A stretch of 55,550 bases of DNA from an uncultured Granulosicoccaceae bacterium (GCA_937928685.1 CALGJU010000106.1:1-55550), one strand, 5' to 3'; positions 1 through 8,438 are shown, numbered from the stretch's first letter. Notes: generated from the letters alone by a model not told the origin. Numbers and translations are program-made.

Positions 1-304
1 AACGTGGAGACGAGTCTAACGTGGTACATATTTTATAGTGTACGAGTTGCGGAGCTAACGCTTGCAATGATTTAAAAACTGATGGCAGTTGCTTGTCCAT
101 CCACTCAGGCGTTTGCGCGCGTGCTGTTGATGCAACACCAATGGCCTGTAAGTCCGGGTAGCGTGAAAGTTGTGTCTTTGTTGGCGCGTCCAGAAATAGC
201 ATGGCGTTAACGCCTGCAAATGACAGTACTTCCAGTACCGCAGCCGCACCGGTAAAGTCATCGGCGTACCAGGTGAGAAGCAGATTGCTGGATCGTGAAG
301 TCAA
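1..304 (-). CDS. oiaK: Four-carbon acid sugar kinase, N-terminal part (DUF1537/OtnK family; 3-oxo-isoapionate kinase candidate), runs off window
   Basis: The minus strand is open from position 304 to the window edge and encodes the N-terminal nucleotide of a DUF1537 sugar acid kinase. The diagnostic motif WYADDFTGA lies near residue 12 and HYKICTTLDSSP near residue 90; both are typical of this family's N-terminal domain. The chosen start is TTG at 304-302, preceded on the coding strand by AGGGA about eight bases upstream; an in-frame TAG just before it excludes a longer protein, and no in-frame ATG fits as well. Family members phosphorylate C4/C5 sugar acids such as 3-oxo-tetronate or 3-oxo-isoapionate. 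The neighbouring apionate oxidoisomerase, apiose dehydrogenase and apionate lactonase genes make 3-oxo-isoapionate the most likely substrate, which is inference. The C-terminal ATP-binding domain is outside the window. Confidence 0.82.
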   Translation of the reverse strand, partial: MTSRSSNLLLTWYADDFTGAAAVLEVLSFAGVNAMLFLDAPTKTQLSRYPDLQAIGVASTARAQTPEWMDKQLPSVFKSLQALAPQLVHYKICTTLDSSPR

Positions 305-445
305 TGTAATTCCCTATGCATGTAGTGTTGCTTCACGAAACATTCTACGATCTTTTCAGGTAAGTGAATAACTTAAGATGCGCCTTCGTCAGGGGAGCTT
401 TGAACGCTTCACAAAGCGCTATTGCGCAAATGCCGTAACTTTTGT

Positions 446-480
446 TTGATCGATATGTATACTCAGTATGTCATTATAAT
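446..480 (+). promoter_or_regulatory. Candidate promoter and operator of the apnO-like gene
   Basis: A perfect TATAAT hexamer at 475-480 lies 33 bp before the start codon at 513. Immediately upstream, 459-469 reads ATACTCAGTAT, a palindrome with a central C, and it sits where a -35/-10 spacer would be, so a repressor bound there could block transcription. No convincing -35 hexamer at the right spacing is visible. The region also serves the divergent kinase gene starting at 304. The regulator itself is not in the window. Confidence 0.4.
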
Positions 481-512
481 AGTTAGCAATTCAACCAGAA
501 CGGACCTTACGA

Positions 513-1340
513 ATGACAAAAATAGCTTTGTTTGGCGCAGGCGGTAAAATGGGCTTACGTCTATCGCGTAATCTCGACGCCTCTGATTTTGAAACTGCTC
601 ATGTAGAGGTATCCGAAGAAGGACGTAAGCAACTCAAAGCCCAATTGGGCCATAGTTGCCAGGAGCCAGAGGCAGCGCTTGATGGAGCGAAAGTTATTGT
701 GCTTGCCGTGCCGGATACTGTTATCGGCAAAGTGGCCGCGTCCATCATTGATATGGTGCCATCGGGTGCGATGGTGATGTGTTTGGATGCAGCCGCACCT
801 TTTGCAGGGCATCTTCCAAAGCGTGATGACATCACTTACTTCGTGAGTCACCCCTGTCACCCGCCTATCTTTAATGATGAAAATACCACAGAAGAGCGTA
901 AAGACTATTTCGGTGGTGTTGCCGCGACACAGGGTATTGTTAATGCACTGATGCAGGGGCCGGATGAAGATTACGCGTTGGGTGAAAAAGTAGGTAAGAC
1001 AATCTTTGCGCCGGTAGCCAGATCGCATCGCGTAACCGTAGAACAGATGGCTTTACTGGAACCGGGTTTATCAGAAACCGTTTGTGCATCATTGCTGGAC
1101 ATAATGAGAGAAGCCATGGATGAAGTAGTAGAGCGTGGTGTTCCAAAAGAGGCAGCGAGGGATTTCCTGCTTGGACACATGAACATACTTGGGGCCGTTA
1201 TCTTCGGTCAGGTTGACGGTGTGTTCTCCGATGCTTGCAACAAAGCCATCGAATTTGGCAAACCTGTGTTGATGAAAGACGATTGGAAACGTGTTTTTGA
1301 ACCTGATGAGATTGCTGCCAGTATAGAACGGATAACGTAG
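513..1340 (+). CDS. apnO: D-apionate oxidoisomerase candidate (6-phosphogluconate dehydrogenase-like NAD-binding protein)
   Basis: This 275-residue soluble protein begins with a Rossmann fold: the dinucleotide-binding loop GAGGKMG is at residues 8-14, and VIVLAVPDTVIGKVA follows the expected beta strand. A SHPCHPP segment near residue 112 and an alpha-helical C-terminal half match the 6-phosphogluconate-dehydrogenase-like family that includes D-apionate oxidoisomerase ApnO. ApnO oxidises and isomerises D-apionate to 3-oxo-isoapionate with NAD+. It is divergent from the DUF1537 kinase gene, which would act on its product, and lies beside apiose dehydrogenase and apionate lactonase genes. No strong Shine-Dalgarno sequence precedes the ATG. 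The alternative is a related tetronate/threonate-type dehydrogenase; the lactonase neighbour argues for the apiose route. Confidence 0.75.
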   Translation: MTKIALFGAGGKMGLRLSRNLDASDFETAHVEVSEEGRKQLKAQLGHSCQEPEAALDGAKVIVLAVPDTVIGKVAASIIDMVPSGAMVMCLDAAAPFAGHLPKRDDITYFVSHPCHPPIFNDENTTEERKDYFGGVAATQGIVNALMQGPDEDYALGEKVGKTIFAPVARSHRVTVEQMALLEPGLSETVCASLLDIMREAMDEVVERGVPKEAARDFLLGHMNILGAVIFGQVDGVFSDACNKAIEFGKPVLMKDDWKRVFEPDEIAASIERIT

Positions 1341-1442
1341 GTGATGTGCTGTTGCCATCAGAGGTGAAAACTGAACAGGAAGTTGGATGGGGGATAGGCG
1401 AGAAGAGGTCGGGCAGGGATTTGTAGGTTTGTCCGCTTGCCG

Positions 1443-1766
1443 CTTGCCACTCGCTCACGCGTCGGGTTTCCCGAGCGATCTTGAGACATGCTCGTCAATG
1501 GAAGCCCGACGCGTGAGCGAGTGGACCAGATCAAGCTCGTTTTGCACATACCACGGAGCTTAGCCATAACGACGTGACGTACAGCACTTGCCACACGCTG
1601 ACGCGTCGGGTTTCCTGAGCGACCTTGCGACATGCACGTCAATGGAAGCCCGACGCGTGAGCGAGTGGACTATCTCAAGCTCGTTTTACACATACCGCGG
1701 AGCTTGGCAATAACGACGTGACGTACAGCACTTGCCACTCGCTGACGCGTCGGGTTTCCCGAGGGT
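1443..1766. repeat. 144-bp tandem repeat carrying inverted pairs of the dispersed GACGCGTCGGG core
   Basis: The 426-bp gap between two convergent genes is mostly a tandem repeat with a 144-bp period: units start at 1443, 1587 and 1731, the last cut short next to the apsD-like stop codon. Each full unit contains the core in both orientations: arm one at 1447-1471 (and 1591-1615), arm two at 1500-1524 (and 1644-1668). The arms of unit one are complementary at 24 of 25 positions and enclose a 28-base loop, so a transcript from either side would fold into strong hairpins. It could act as a bidirectional terminator for the converging genes, which is inference. Bases 1341-1442 hold nothing recognisable. 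Confidence 0.9.
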
Positions 1767-2783
1767 TCATAGGTCGGAAACTTCAATCATTTTACCGTGA
1801 AATGCTGACAGGTATGCCGCCTCTACCAATGCCAGGGTCTTTAGATTGTCAGCGCCGGAGGTCTGCGGTTCTGTTCCGGTTGCAATGCAATTAACAAAAT
1901 GCTGCTGAATAGTCTGCACGCTCTGCTGAATGTTGTGCCACGGTTTTTCAGCCCAGGAGAGCAACGGGGGAGAAACATCTTTGCGTGTTTCGTTCGTGTT
2001 TTGTACGGTCAGCTGGTAGCCAGCGTCAAGCCGAAGCGTGCCATTTGTACCGTCAATCTCAAGCAGTGATTGCGGAAACGTCTCCGGTAGGCGTTTGGTT
2101 GCATAGGAGCAATCAACCACGCTTGTGACACCACTATGGTGTTGCAGCAGCATGGTGGCGACGTCTTCACCTTGTATGTTTGCATTGATACGTTTTGTTG
2201 TTGCAGTAAGCTGCTTTACATCGCCTGCAAAGGCGCGTGCAATATCAAGAATGTGAATGCCGAGATCTTCGATAATAAATCGTTTGCCCTCTGCTAGATA
2301 TGGTTGTCCGCTAAATACATCATAGCCGGACCGAAAGCTGACACGACAAAAGAACGGATCACCTATGGCACCGGATTTGACCGCCTCAAGGGCGGCCTGA
2401 ATAGGTGACTGCCAACGGAAATTTTCATGCACCATGAGGGTTTTACCGGCTGTTTTCGCGGCCTCGACCATAGCGCGTGCGTCTGCCATGTTGCCGGCAA
2501 ATGGTTTCTGGCAAATGATATGAACCCCTGCCGCAGCCGCCATCTCAACCAGCGGGCGATGACTGCTCACCGTAGTCGCAATATCAACGAAATCAAACCC
2601 GCCTTGTGCAAGCATGTCACCGGCATCTGTGTAAGTTCGTGTTACATTGAAAGAGTGTGCTGTGGCCTGTAAGCGGTCATCGTCGGTATCACATAGTGCG
2701 ACTATGTCTACACCCTCAATATCACGCCAGGCGTGCATGTGGTTTTGCGCAAAAAAACCGCAGCCTATAAGAGCGCCTTTCAT
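1767..2783 (-). CDS. apsD: D-apiose dehydrogenase candidate (Gfo/Idh/MocA family NAD-dependent oxidoreductase)
   Basis: A 338-residue Gfo/Idh/MocA oxidoreductase. The N-terminal Rossmann domain carries the nucleotide loop ALIGCGFFAQNH near residues 4-15; the family's catalytic lysine motif (usually EKP) appears as QKPF with Lys93, and the second conserved motif is EDLGIHILDIA with His177. The C-terminal alpha/beta domain is complete. In the described D-apiose pathway a member of this family oxidises D-apiose to D-apionolactone with NAD+, the substrate for the lactonase encoded at 3035-5008. Its start lies about 250 bp from the lactonase gene on the opposite strand. The coding-strand sequence before the ATG reads AGGGAGGCAACC, a strong ribosome-binding site, so the start is secure. 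Family-level assignment is certain; the substrate is inferred from context. Confidence 0.72.
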   Translation of the reverse strand: MKGALIGCGFFAQNHMHAWRDIEGVDIVALCDTDDDRLQATAHSFNVTRTYTDAGDMLAQGGFDFVDIATTVSSHRPLVEMAAAAGVHIICQKPFAGNMADARAMVEAAKTAGKTLMVHENFRWQSPIQAALEAVKSGAIGDPFFCRVSFRSGYDVFSGQPYLAEGKRFIIEDLGIHILDIARAFAGDVKQLTATTKRINANIQGEDVATMLLQHHSGVTSVVDCSYATKRLPETFPQSLLEIDGTNGTLRLDAGYQLTVQNTNETRKDVSPPLLSWAEKPWHNIQQSVQTIQQHFVNCIATGTEPQTSGADNLKTLALVEAAYLSAFHGKMIEVSDL

Positions 2784-2876
2784 GGTTGCCTCCCTAAATA
2801 CTCATTGCTATGTAAACGCTCAAAAGCGTAGCATGAATAATAACTCGACAAATGCATAGCTCGCATTGTTCGTAAG

Positions 2877-3013
2877 GTTGTGAGCATATCGCGCAGGGAA
2901 TTGATTTTACAGTGAATTTCTTCTCGCGCTGAATACTTAATTAATATTTACAAGAGAAATAATTGCCGTGGAATCAAGGATCAGGGGAGATGCCGTTAAT
3001 TTTATGAATGATG
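2877..3013 (+). mobile_element. Diverged partial copy of a MITE-like palindromic element
   Basis: This stretch aligns along almost its whole length with the reverse complement of 10433-10573. Shared blocks include TTGATTT.ACAGTG, CTTCT.GCG, GAATACTTA, ATATTT.CAA, GTGGAATCAA.GATCA and GAGATGCCGT.A. The outer terminal inverted repeat seen in the copy at 10420-10595 is not recognisable here, so this copy is partial or eroded. It fills most of the gap between the divergent apsD-like and apnL-like genes and ends about 20 bp before the lactonase start, so it may supply promoter or operator sequence. The inner half-sites TTGATT.CAC.G are inverted about each other. Confidence 0.65.
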
Positions 3014-3034
3014 CCAAATGGAGGTTTGCCAGTG

Positions 3035-5008
3035 ATGACGAATAATACTGCCGATGTAATAAAACTCTATGGCACAGACGAACCTGTGCAAGCTATGCGT
3101 ACTTTAACGGCGGGCCCGCTTACCTGTCAGTTTGATCACGGAGCGCTGCGGTTCATCAAAATCTATGGCAAAGAATCGATAAGAAATATTGCTTTCGTGA
3201 TACGCAACAAAGACTGGGGCACCTACCTGCCCACACTAAGCAATGTGCTCGTTGAACAGAACGAAGATTCTTTCATTGTTGCATTCGATGCGGTGTGTAT
3301 CGACGAACAGCAGGAGATTTTCTGTCAATCGAAAATCATCGGAACCGCGGATGGAGTGTTGTCTTTTACTACTGACTACACGGCAGTCACTGATTTTATA
3401 ACTAATCGTACAGGGTTTGTGGTTTTGCACCCATTGACGGGCGTTGCAGGGCACCCTGTTACGGTGACGCGCCCTAACGGTGATACTGAGCAAGCAGAGT
3501 TTCCCGAGCTTGTTGACCCGATACAGCCGATCAAGAACATAAGTGCACTAACTCACGAGGTATTACCGGGTATAAGTGTCTGTTGTGACATGACAGGTGA
3601 TACCTTTGAAATGGAAGACCAACGTCAATGGAATGATGCGTCGTATAAAACTTATGTACGGCCTCTGTCGAAGCCCTGGCCCTATACCATTGCAAAGTCG
3701 GAGTCGCATCAGCAGTGCATAAAGCTGACCGTATTGGAAAGCACGGGGCAGGCTGCAAGTTCGACATTGAGTGAAACTTCAAAGCCCTGTGTGGTAACCG
3801 TAAGTAAGATTGACAATCCGGCAGCTATGCCGTCTATCGGGATTGGTCTGGAGCCACAACATTTAGCAGGGGCAAAAGCCTGCCAAAACCTGATCAGAAA
3901 GTTGGCGCCACAGCAATTGGTGGTATGGCATGAATTGGGCAAGCACAACGGTGAGCACCTCAGACAAGCCGCTGCTCTGAGTCAGGATACAGATATAAAA
4001 TTCGAACTGCAGGCAGTCATACCTGATAACGATTATACATCGGAGATTAGTGAGCTGGCCGATCAGTGCCGTGACGCAGGCCTGACACTCAGTGCTATTA
4101 ATGTCGCACCGGCAATCTATTTGAAGTCGCTTATGCCTGGTCCGTCATGGCCTGAAGTCACCGATCTTGCAGATCTCTATGAAGAGGTACGTAGACAATT
4201 CCCGGACGTTGAAGTGGGAGGCGGAATGTTATCTTTTTTTACTGAGCTTAACCGGCATCGGCCGCCCACCGATCAGCTTGATTTTATATCTCACGCCAGT
4301 AATACAATTACACACGCCAGTGATGATGTTTCGGTGACTGAAAATCTTGAAGCGATTCCTTATATAACAAAAACCTGTCGGGCTTTTGCGAACGGTAAGC
4401 CGTATCACGTCGGACCAAGCTCAATCGCAATGCGCTTTAACCCTTACGGTTCCAAAACCATGGATAACCCGGATAATAAACGTATCGCTATGGCGCGTAT
4501 GGATCCACGTCAACGGGGCCTTGTGAATAGCGCATGGACGACCGGATATATCGCACATATGGTTCGTGGCGGGATCAGCTGCATTAACCTTCATGCACCG
4601 ACAGGTGAGTTTGGGGTTTTTAATTATCAGGAGGCTTGGCCCAGACCCGGTTTCGATGATTCATCAAAACAGGTCTTTCCGGTTTATCATGTGCTAGCGG
4701 GGTTCTCACAAGCGGCCGGAAAGCCGCAACTGTTAACACATTCAACAATGAGTCGCGAAGTCGAAGCGGTTGCTTACGAAGACGATGGCAACTGGGTGGT
4801 TTGGATCGCTAATCTTACTTGCGATTTACGCAGTGTTCAGGTGTCTGGTCTTCACAACAGTGGTGCGAAAGTGGCGACGTTGTCAGTCAATACTTTCGAT
4901 CAGTGCACAGATGACAGTGAGGGTTTCGAACGTGCAACGGCAGAAGCTTTTTTGCCTGAGCTTGAGCTTGGGCCTTATGCTGTGGTTAGAATCACTACAC
5001 TTGCGTAA
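3035..5008 (+). CDS. apnL: D-apionate lactonase candidate
   Basis: A large soluble protein of about 657 residues that I recognise as D-apionate lactonase (ApnL), which hydrolyses D-apionolactone to D-apionate. Distinctive segments are GFVVLHPLTGVAG (about residue 130), FPELVDPIQPIKNISALTHE, FEMEDQRQWNDASYKTYVRP (about residue 195) and a TIM-barrel-like middle part with SFFTELNRHRP and HASNTITHASDDVSV, followed by a beta-rich C-terminal domain. There is no signal peptide. I chose ATG 3035 because GGAGG at 3020-3024 lies ten bases upstream; GTG 3032 is possible, and the two upstream ATGs at 3008 and 3011 fall inside the repeat-like element and lack a ribosome site. Size and motifs fit the family; adjacent apiose genes support the role. 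Confidence 0.78.
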   Translation: MTNNTADVIKLYGTDEPVQAMRTLTAGPLTCQFDHGALRFIKIYGKESIRNIAFVIRNKDWGTYLPTLSNVLVEQNEDSFIVAFDAVCIDEQQEIFCQSKIIGTADGVLSFTTDYTAVTDFITNRTGFVVLHPLTGVAGHPVTVTRPNGDTEQAEFPELVDPIQPIKNISALTHEVLPGISVCCDMTGDTFEMEDQRQWNDASYKTYVRPLSKPWPYTIAKSESHQQCIKLTVLESTGQAASSTLSETSKPCVVTVSKIDNPAAMPSIGIGLEPQHLAGAKACQNLIRKLAPQQLVVWHELGKHNGEHLRQAAALSQDTDIKFELQAVIPDNDYTSEISELADQCRDAGLTLSAINVAPAIYLKSLMPGPSWPEVTDLADLYEEVRRQFPDVEVGGGMLSFFTELNRHRPPTDQLDFISHASNTITHASDDVSVTENLEAIPYITKTCRAFANGKPYHVGPSSIAMRFNPYGSKTMDNPDNKRIAMARMDPRQRGLVNSAWTTGYIAHMVRGGISCINLHAPTGEFGVFNYQEAWPRPGFDDSSKQVFPVYHVLAGFSQAAGKPQLLTHSTMSREVEAVAYEDDGNWVVWIANLTCDLRSVQVSGLHNSGAKVATLSVNTFDQCTDDSEGFERATAEAFLPELELGPYAVVRITTLA

Positions 5009-5129
5009 ATAGACTGGCTAAGCAAAGGGGCGAGCGGTGTAAGGCATATCCTGATAGCGGTTACTGACAGTCGCGCAGTTCAGGACGTCCCGTTGTAAAT
5101 TAGTAAGCATTGACGTAATACAAGACAAT

Positions 5130-5708
5130 TTAGCGCCGAAGCACGCGGTAGTTATGACCCCCGTGATAGATCACAAGAATTGTGCCTTTAACGGCAACCT
5201 GTTTAAACAGGTTGGTCATGTGGGTTATCTGATTTGGCCAGGGGTAGGCGAAAATTAAATCTACTTCTGCGTAGTTAATCAAAGAGGTTGGATTATCTTT
5301 AGGGTAGATACTGCCATGGATAAAGGTGGCTGGTATGGCATATTCCTGTGATACCTCACGGGCCAGATCTATTAAGTCTTCCTCGATTTCAATACCGGTT
5401 GCCGCCATACCCATGAACGAGGCGAGCAGCGTAACAAGGCCGGTCCCGGAACCCCATTCACAGAAGACAGGTGTACGACCGCGCAAGGTTTGTTTGGCTA
5501 CCGAGTTTAGCAACTGCCAGCTAATCCTGCCGTCGGCGGCAACAAACTCCGGGATACCGCCATCCTCTTCACTATGTGAGCTGAATTCATCGCCCGCTTC
5601 ATTGCAGTGTTGAATAAGGAGGTTCACTTTAGCCGGCAGGTTAAAGTGCTCTAATGATAGATCGATCTTTTCCATGGTTTTATTTATTCTGCATTGTAAG
5701 TGAGCCAT
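5130..5708 (-). CDS. Small SAM-dependent methyltransferase-fold protein
   Basis: A 192-residue protein with a class I methyltransferase core. Motif I appears as FCEWGSGTGLVTLLAS around residue 83, followed by ATGIEIEEDLIDLAREVS, where the acidic residue after the second strand would bind the ribose of S-adenosylmethionine, and later VDLIFAYPWPNQ at the usual motif IV site. The substrate cannot be told from sequence; no substrate-recognition domain is attached. Two starts are possible, ATG 5708 or ATG 5675, neither with a clear ribosome-binding site. It faces away from the GFA-kinase gene at 5904 and converges with the lactonase gene; there is no sign that it belongs to either pathway. Confidence 0.75.
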   Translation of the reverse strand: MAHLQCRINKTMEKIDLSLEHFNLPAKVNLLIQHCNEAGDEFSSHSEEDGGIPEFVAADGRISWQLLNSVAKQTLRGRTPVFCEWGSGTGLVTLLASFMGMAATGIEIEEDLIDLAREVSQEYAIPATFIHGSIYPKDNPTSLINYAEVDLIFAYPWPNQITHMTNLFKQVAVKGTILVIYHGGHNYRVLRR

Positions 5709-5903
5709 TTCTTTATTCGTAGCATGGGTTTTGAGGTCGACACATGCACAGTCTGCCGCGCTCTTACGCGCGGGTTCCTCGTGTGTATATCATTAGTTGA
5801 CCACCGATTGGTGCAGATGCGTTGTGAAACGAAAGGGTATATCATCATTAGTATATGGTGTGCATGGAATGCGGCACTGCAGAGATCATAGGAGGATACA
5901 TGC

Positions 5904-7655
5904 ATGAATGTCACAGGTAGCTGCCATTGTAGAGATCTCACTTATCGGGCTACGCTCGATCCCTCGCGCATTGTAATTTGCCACTGCACCGACTGTCAGA
6001 AGTTATCCGGTACAGCGTTTCGCACCATTGGCATGATGAAGGATACTGACTTCGAACTGTTAAGCGGTTCACCCACTATCTATTTGAAGACGGCTGCAAG
6101 CGGTCGTCTGCGCGAGCAGGCATTCTGTTCGCACTGTGGTAGCCAGCTTTACTCGAGTTCGACGGGAAGCGGCCCTCGCGACATCGGTTTGCGACTGGGA
6201 ACGCTCGACGAACGTATAGATGTTGTTCCGAAGCTACAGATCTGGACACGCTCTATGCAAGCCTGGTGTCAGGGTTTGAATGAACTTGTCCCTGTCACCT
6301 ACGGAGAGCATTTCGCCGCTACGTCGCCAGCTCCGGAAGACGGGATCCAGTGCCCGGTGCTCACCAATCAGGTCAGCAGTGAGAACGCCGTCGATTTCGT
6401 ATTGGCGAACTACGCACTAGGTCTAAGAGACAATCGAGAGGCCTATGATCAGGTGCTGCTGCGTATTGACAAGACCAAACTGATAGAAGAGTTGATAGAT
6501 CAACGGGATCGCGCCGAGGCAGCAGTGATCGAGAAAAACCGTTTTCTTGCCGCTGCCAGTCATGATCTCCGTCAGCCGTTGCATGCAATCGGGTTATTTA
6601 TGGGGTCGCTTTCTTCCCGGCCGCTGGACGAAGCTTCGCAGCGTATATTGGATCTCGTGAAGAAATCTCTCGATACCTTGGGGGAATCTTTCAACGGACT
6701 ACTGGAGCTCTCACGACTGGATGCGAACATTGTAGAAAGCCATCCCGTAAACATTCCACTGGAGGGTTTTTTCGCGCGGCTGCAGATGGAATTCATGGCA
6801 CTGGCGGACGACAAGGGGCTTGTGTTTCGGATCGAGCAGGGTGATGTAGATGAAGTGTATGCCGATGAACAACTGCTTTTTAGAGTAGTTCAGAACCTCG
6901 CTGGAAACGCTGTAAAGTATACCGATCAGGGGTCGGTAGAAATTGTCGCATCTCGATCGGCACCGGATCAGGTATGTATCGCCGTAACCGATACGGGTTG
7001 TGGCATAGAAGAAGATAAGCAATTTGCGATCTTTGACGAGTACCTGCAACTTGCTGATGGTGAGCATGATCGTCGACGAGGTATGGGCCTGGGCCTCGCA
7101 ATTGTGCGACGGCTTTGCGACCTCATGAATCTATCCATCCGGGTGGAGTCTTCGCCTGGCAAAGGATCGACGTTCACGGTGTATGTACCGTGTGCTGTGA
7201 CCACTGCTTTTGAGATAAAGCCTGGTCCGTTCCAGCATGACGAAGTACCAGTGGATGTTGTGCGTCGTCGTATCATCGTAATCGATGACGAGAGAGATAT
7301 CCTCGTTGGCATGCGAACTATCCTTGCCTCCTGGGGCCACGAGGTACTGCTCTCCAGTACCGGCGAGTCCATGCTAGAAGCCCTGAAGGATTTTGGCATT
7401 CCGGATCTGGTGATCGCAGATTTCCGACTTGGCGCTGGAATTAGTGGGCTGGATCTAATCGATAACATACGCAAAGCTTGCGGAAAAATAGTGCCATCTA
7501 TCCTGGTGACGGGTGATACATCACCAGATCGCTTAAAAGAGGCCAAGCTGGCATCAGTTTATGTCCTGCATAAACCTGTCCGCCCTGCGATACTGAAAGA
7601 GACTATCATTGAGGCGTGTAAGCGGGCTGTGATTCAGAGACAGTTTACAACTTAA
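5904..7655 (+). CDS. GFA (CENP-V/formaldehyde-activating-like) domain fused to a hybrid histidine kinase
   Basis: A 583-residue fusion. Residues 1-130 are a GFA domain with all seven zinc-binding cysteines of the family: C7, C9, C26, C28, C31, C75 and C78. Residues 195-215 form a short coiled coil, then a HisKA domain with phosphoacceptor His220 (ASHDLRQPLHA), and a HATPase_c domain at about 320-430 with N-box QNLAGNAVKYT, G1 box DTGCG and G2 box GMGLGLAI. Residues 455-575 are a receiver domain with acidic pocket DDE near 461, phosphoacceptor Asp506 and Lys557. No transmembrane segment is seen, so it is cytoplasmic. The kinase part resembles the NahK-type orphan hybrid kinases. No PAS or other sensor is present, so the zinc-binding GFA domain may be the input module (inference). 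An AGGAGG-like site precedes the ATG. No partner response regulator is adjacent. Confidence 0.88.
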   Translation: MNVTGSCHCRDLTYRATLDPSRIVICHCTDCQKLSGTAFRTIGMMKDTDFELLSGSPTIYLKTAASGRLREQAFCSHCGSQLYSSSTGSGPRDIGLRLGTLDERIDVVPKLQIWTRSMQAWCQGLNELVPVTYGEHFAATSPAPEDGIQCPVLTNQVSSENAVDFVLANYALGLRDNREAYDQVLLRIDKTKLIEELIDQRDRAEAAVIEKNRFLAAASHDLRQPLHAIGLFMGSLSSRPLDEASQRILDLVKKSLDTLGESFNGLLELSRLDANIVESHPVNIPLEGFFARLQMEFMALADDKGLVFRIEQGDVDEVYADEQLLFRVVQNLAGNAVKYTDQGSVEIVASRSAPDQVCIAVTDTGCGIEEDKQFAIFDEYLQLADGEHDRRRGMGLGLAIVRRLCDLMNLSIRVESSPGKGSTFTVYVPCAVTTAFEIKPGPFQHDEVPVDVVRRRIIVIDDERDILVGMRTILASWGHEVLLSSTGESMLEALKDFGIPDLVIADFRLGAGISGLDLIDNIRKACGKIVPSILVTGDTSPDRLKEAKLASVYVLHKPVRPAILKETIIEACKRAVIQRQFTT

Positions 7656-7682
7656 TAACCGATAGCTGATGTCGTGTGCTTG

Positions 7683-8438
7683 TTAGCGACGAGGTGCCAG
7701 CGGGCTTTGAAGAAAAAACTGTGTCATTAGTTTATACAGATCAGGATAGGCTTCGATCAGTAAGTCAGGGGTTTCAAAGAACACTTCGCTTAAAACAGCA
7801 AAAAACTCTGCGGGGTTTGTCGCACCATAACGATCGATACCGGGTTTCGGGTTAAGCTGGAAATCCTCAAACGCATTGCCCATCTGTTTCGTCCAGGTGG
7901 ATTGCTCCATGCCCTTCTGCATCGGGGGAAATCCGTTGGCGCGACCGTTTAACATGTCAAGTTTGTGGACAAATTCGTGAATCACTACGTTGTGTCCATC
8001 ACGAATACCTGCATGCTCGGTATCTTTCCACGAAAGTATCACCGGACCTCTGAGCCAGGCCTCACCACTGCGATGGTTATTTTTTGTGTGCGTCACGCCG
8101 AATGCATCTACCTCTGAGGTTGTGCTGGTGAAGCCAGCCGGGTAGACGATGATTGAAGACCAGCCGCTGTACCAGTCAAGATTAAGATTCAGAATTGGCA
8201 GGCAAGCTTGCAGTGCAATTGATTGACGTACGGCATCAGTTATTTCGAAACCATGTGCACCACTGATGGTTTTATAGTTCAGAAACAGTGTGGCCAGTTT
8301 GAATAGCTTACTCTGGTCATCTTCATCTAGTTGATCCAGAACAGGGAGTTCTGACTGTGCCCGCTGCCACTGTTGCAGGGTAATCTGGCTTTTGGCCAGA
8401 ATGCGTTGTTCACGCCATCGTTTAAATTTACTAAACAT
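7683..8438 (-). CDS. mtfA: MtfA-type zinc metallopeptidase
   Basis: A 251-residue cytoplasmic protein of the MtfA (DUF980) family. The zinc site is intact: HEFVH at residues 154-158, followed by the family-typical LDMLNGRANG, with the downstream glutamate helix in NPAEFFAVLSEVFFETP. The segment WLRGPVILSWKD is also characteristic. In Escherichia coli MtfA binds the repressor Mlc and so links to glucose phosphotransferase expression, and it has aminopeptidase activity; whether a Mlc partner exists here is unknown. Length is close to the E. coli protein. The gene converges with the GFA-kinase gene, 27 bp apart, and its upstream side faces the repeat array at 8590-9068. Confidence 0.9.
   Translation of the reverse strand: MFSKFKRWREQRILAKSQITLQQWQRAQSELPVLDQLDEDDQSKLFKLATLFLNYKTISGAHGFEITDAVRQSIALQACLPILNLNLDWYSGWSSIIVYPAGFTSTTSEVDAFGVTHTKNNHRSGEAWLRGPVILSWKDTEHAGIRDGHNVVIHEFVHKLDMLNGRANGFPPMQKGMEQSTWTKQMGNAFEDFQLNPKPGIDRYGATNPAEFFAVLSEVFFETPDLLIEAYPDLYKLMTQFFLQSPLAPRR

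Noticed and set aside
6968-7546. 192-codon minus-strand frame opposite the hybrid kinase gene
   Set aside because: It is antisense to clearly conserved HATPase and receiver motifs and has no recognisable protein features.
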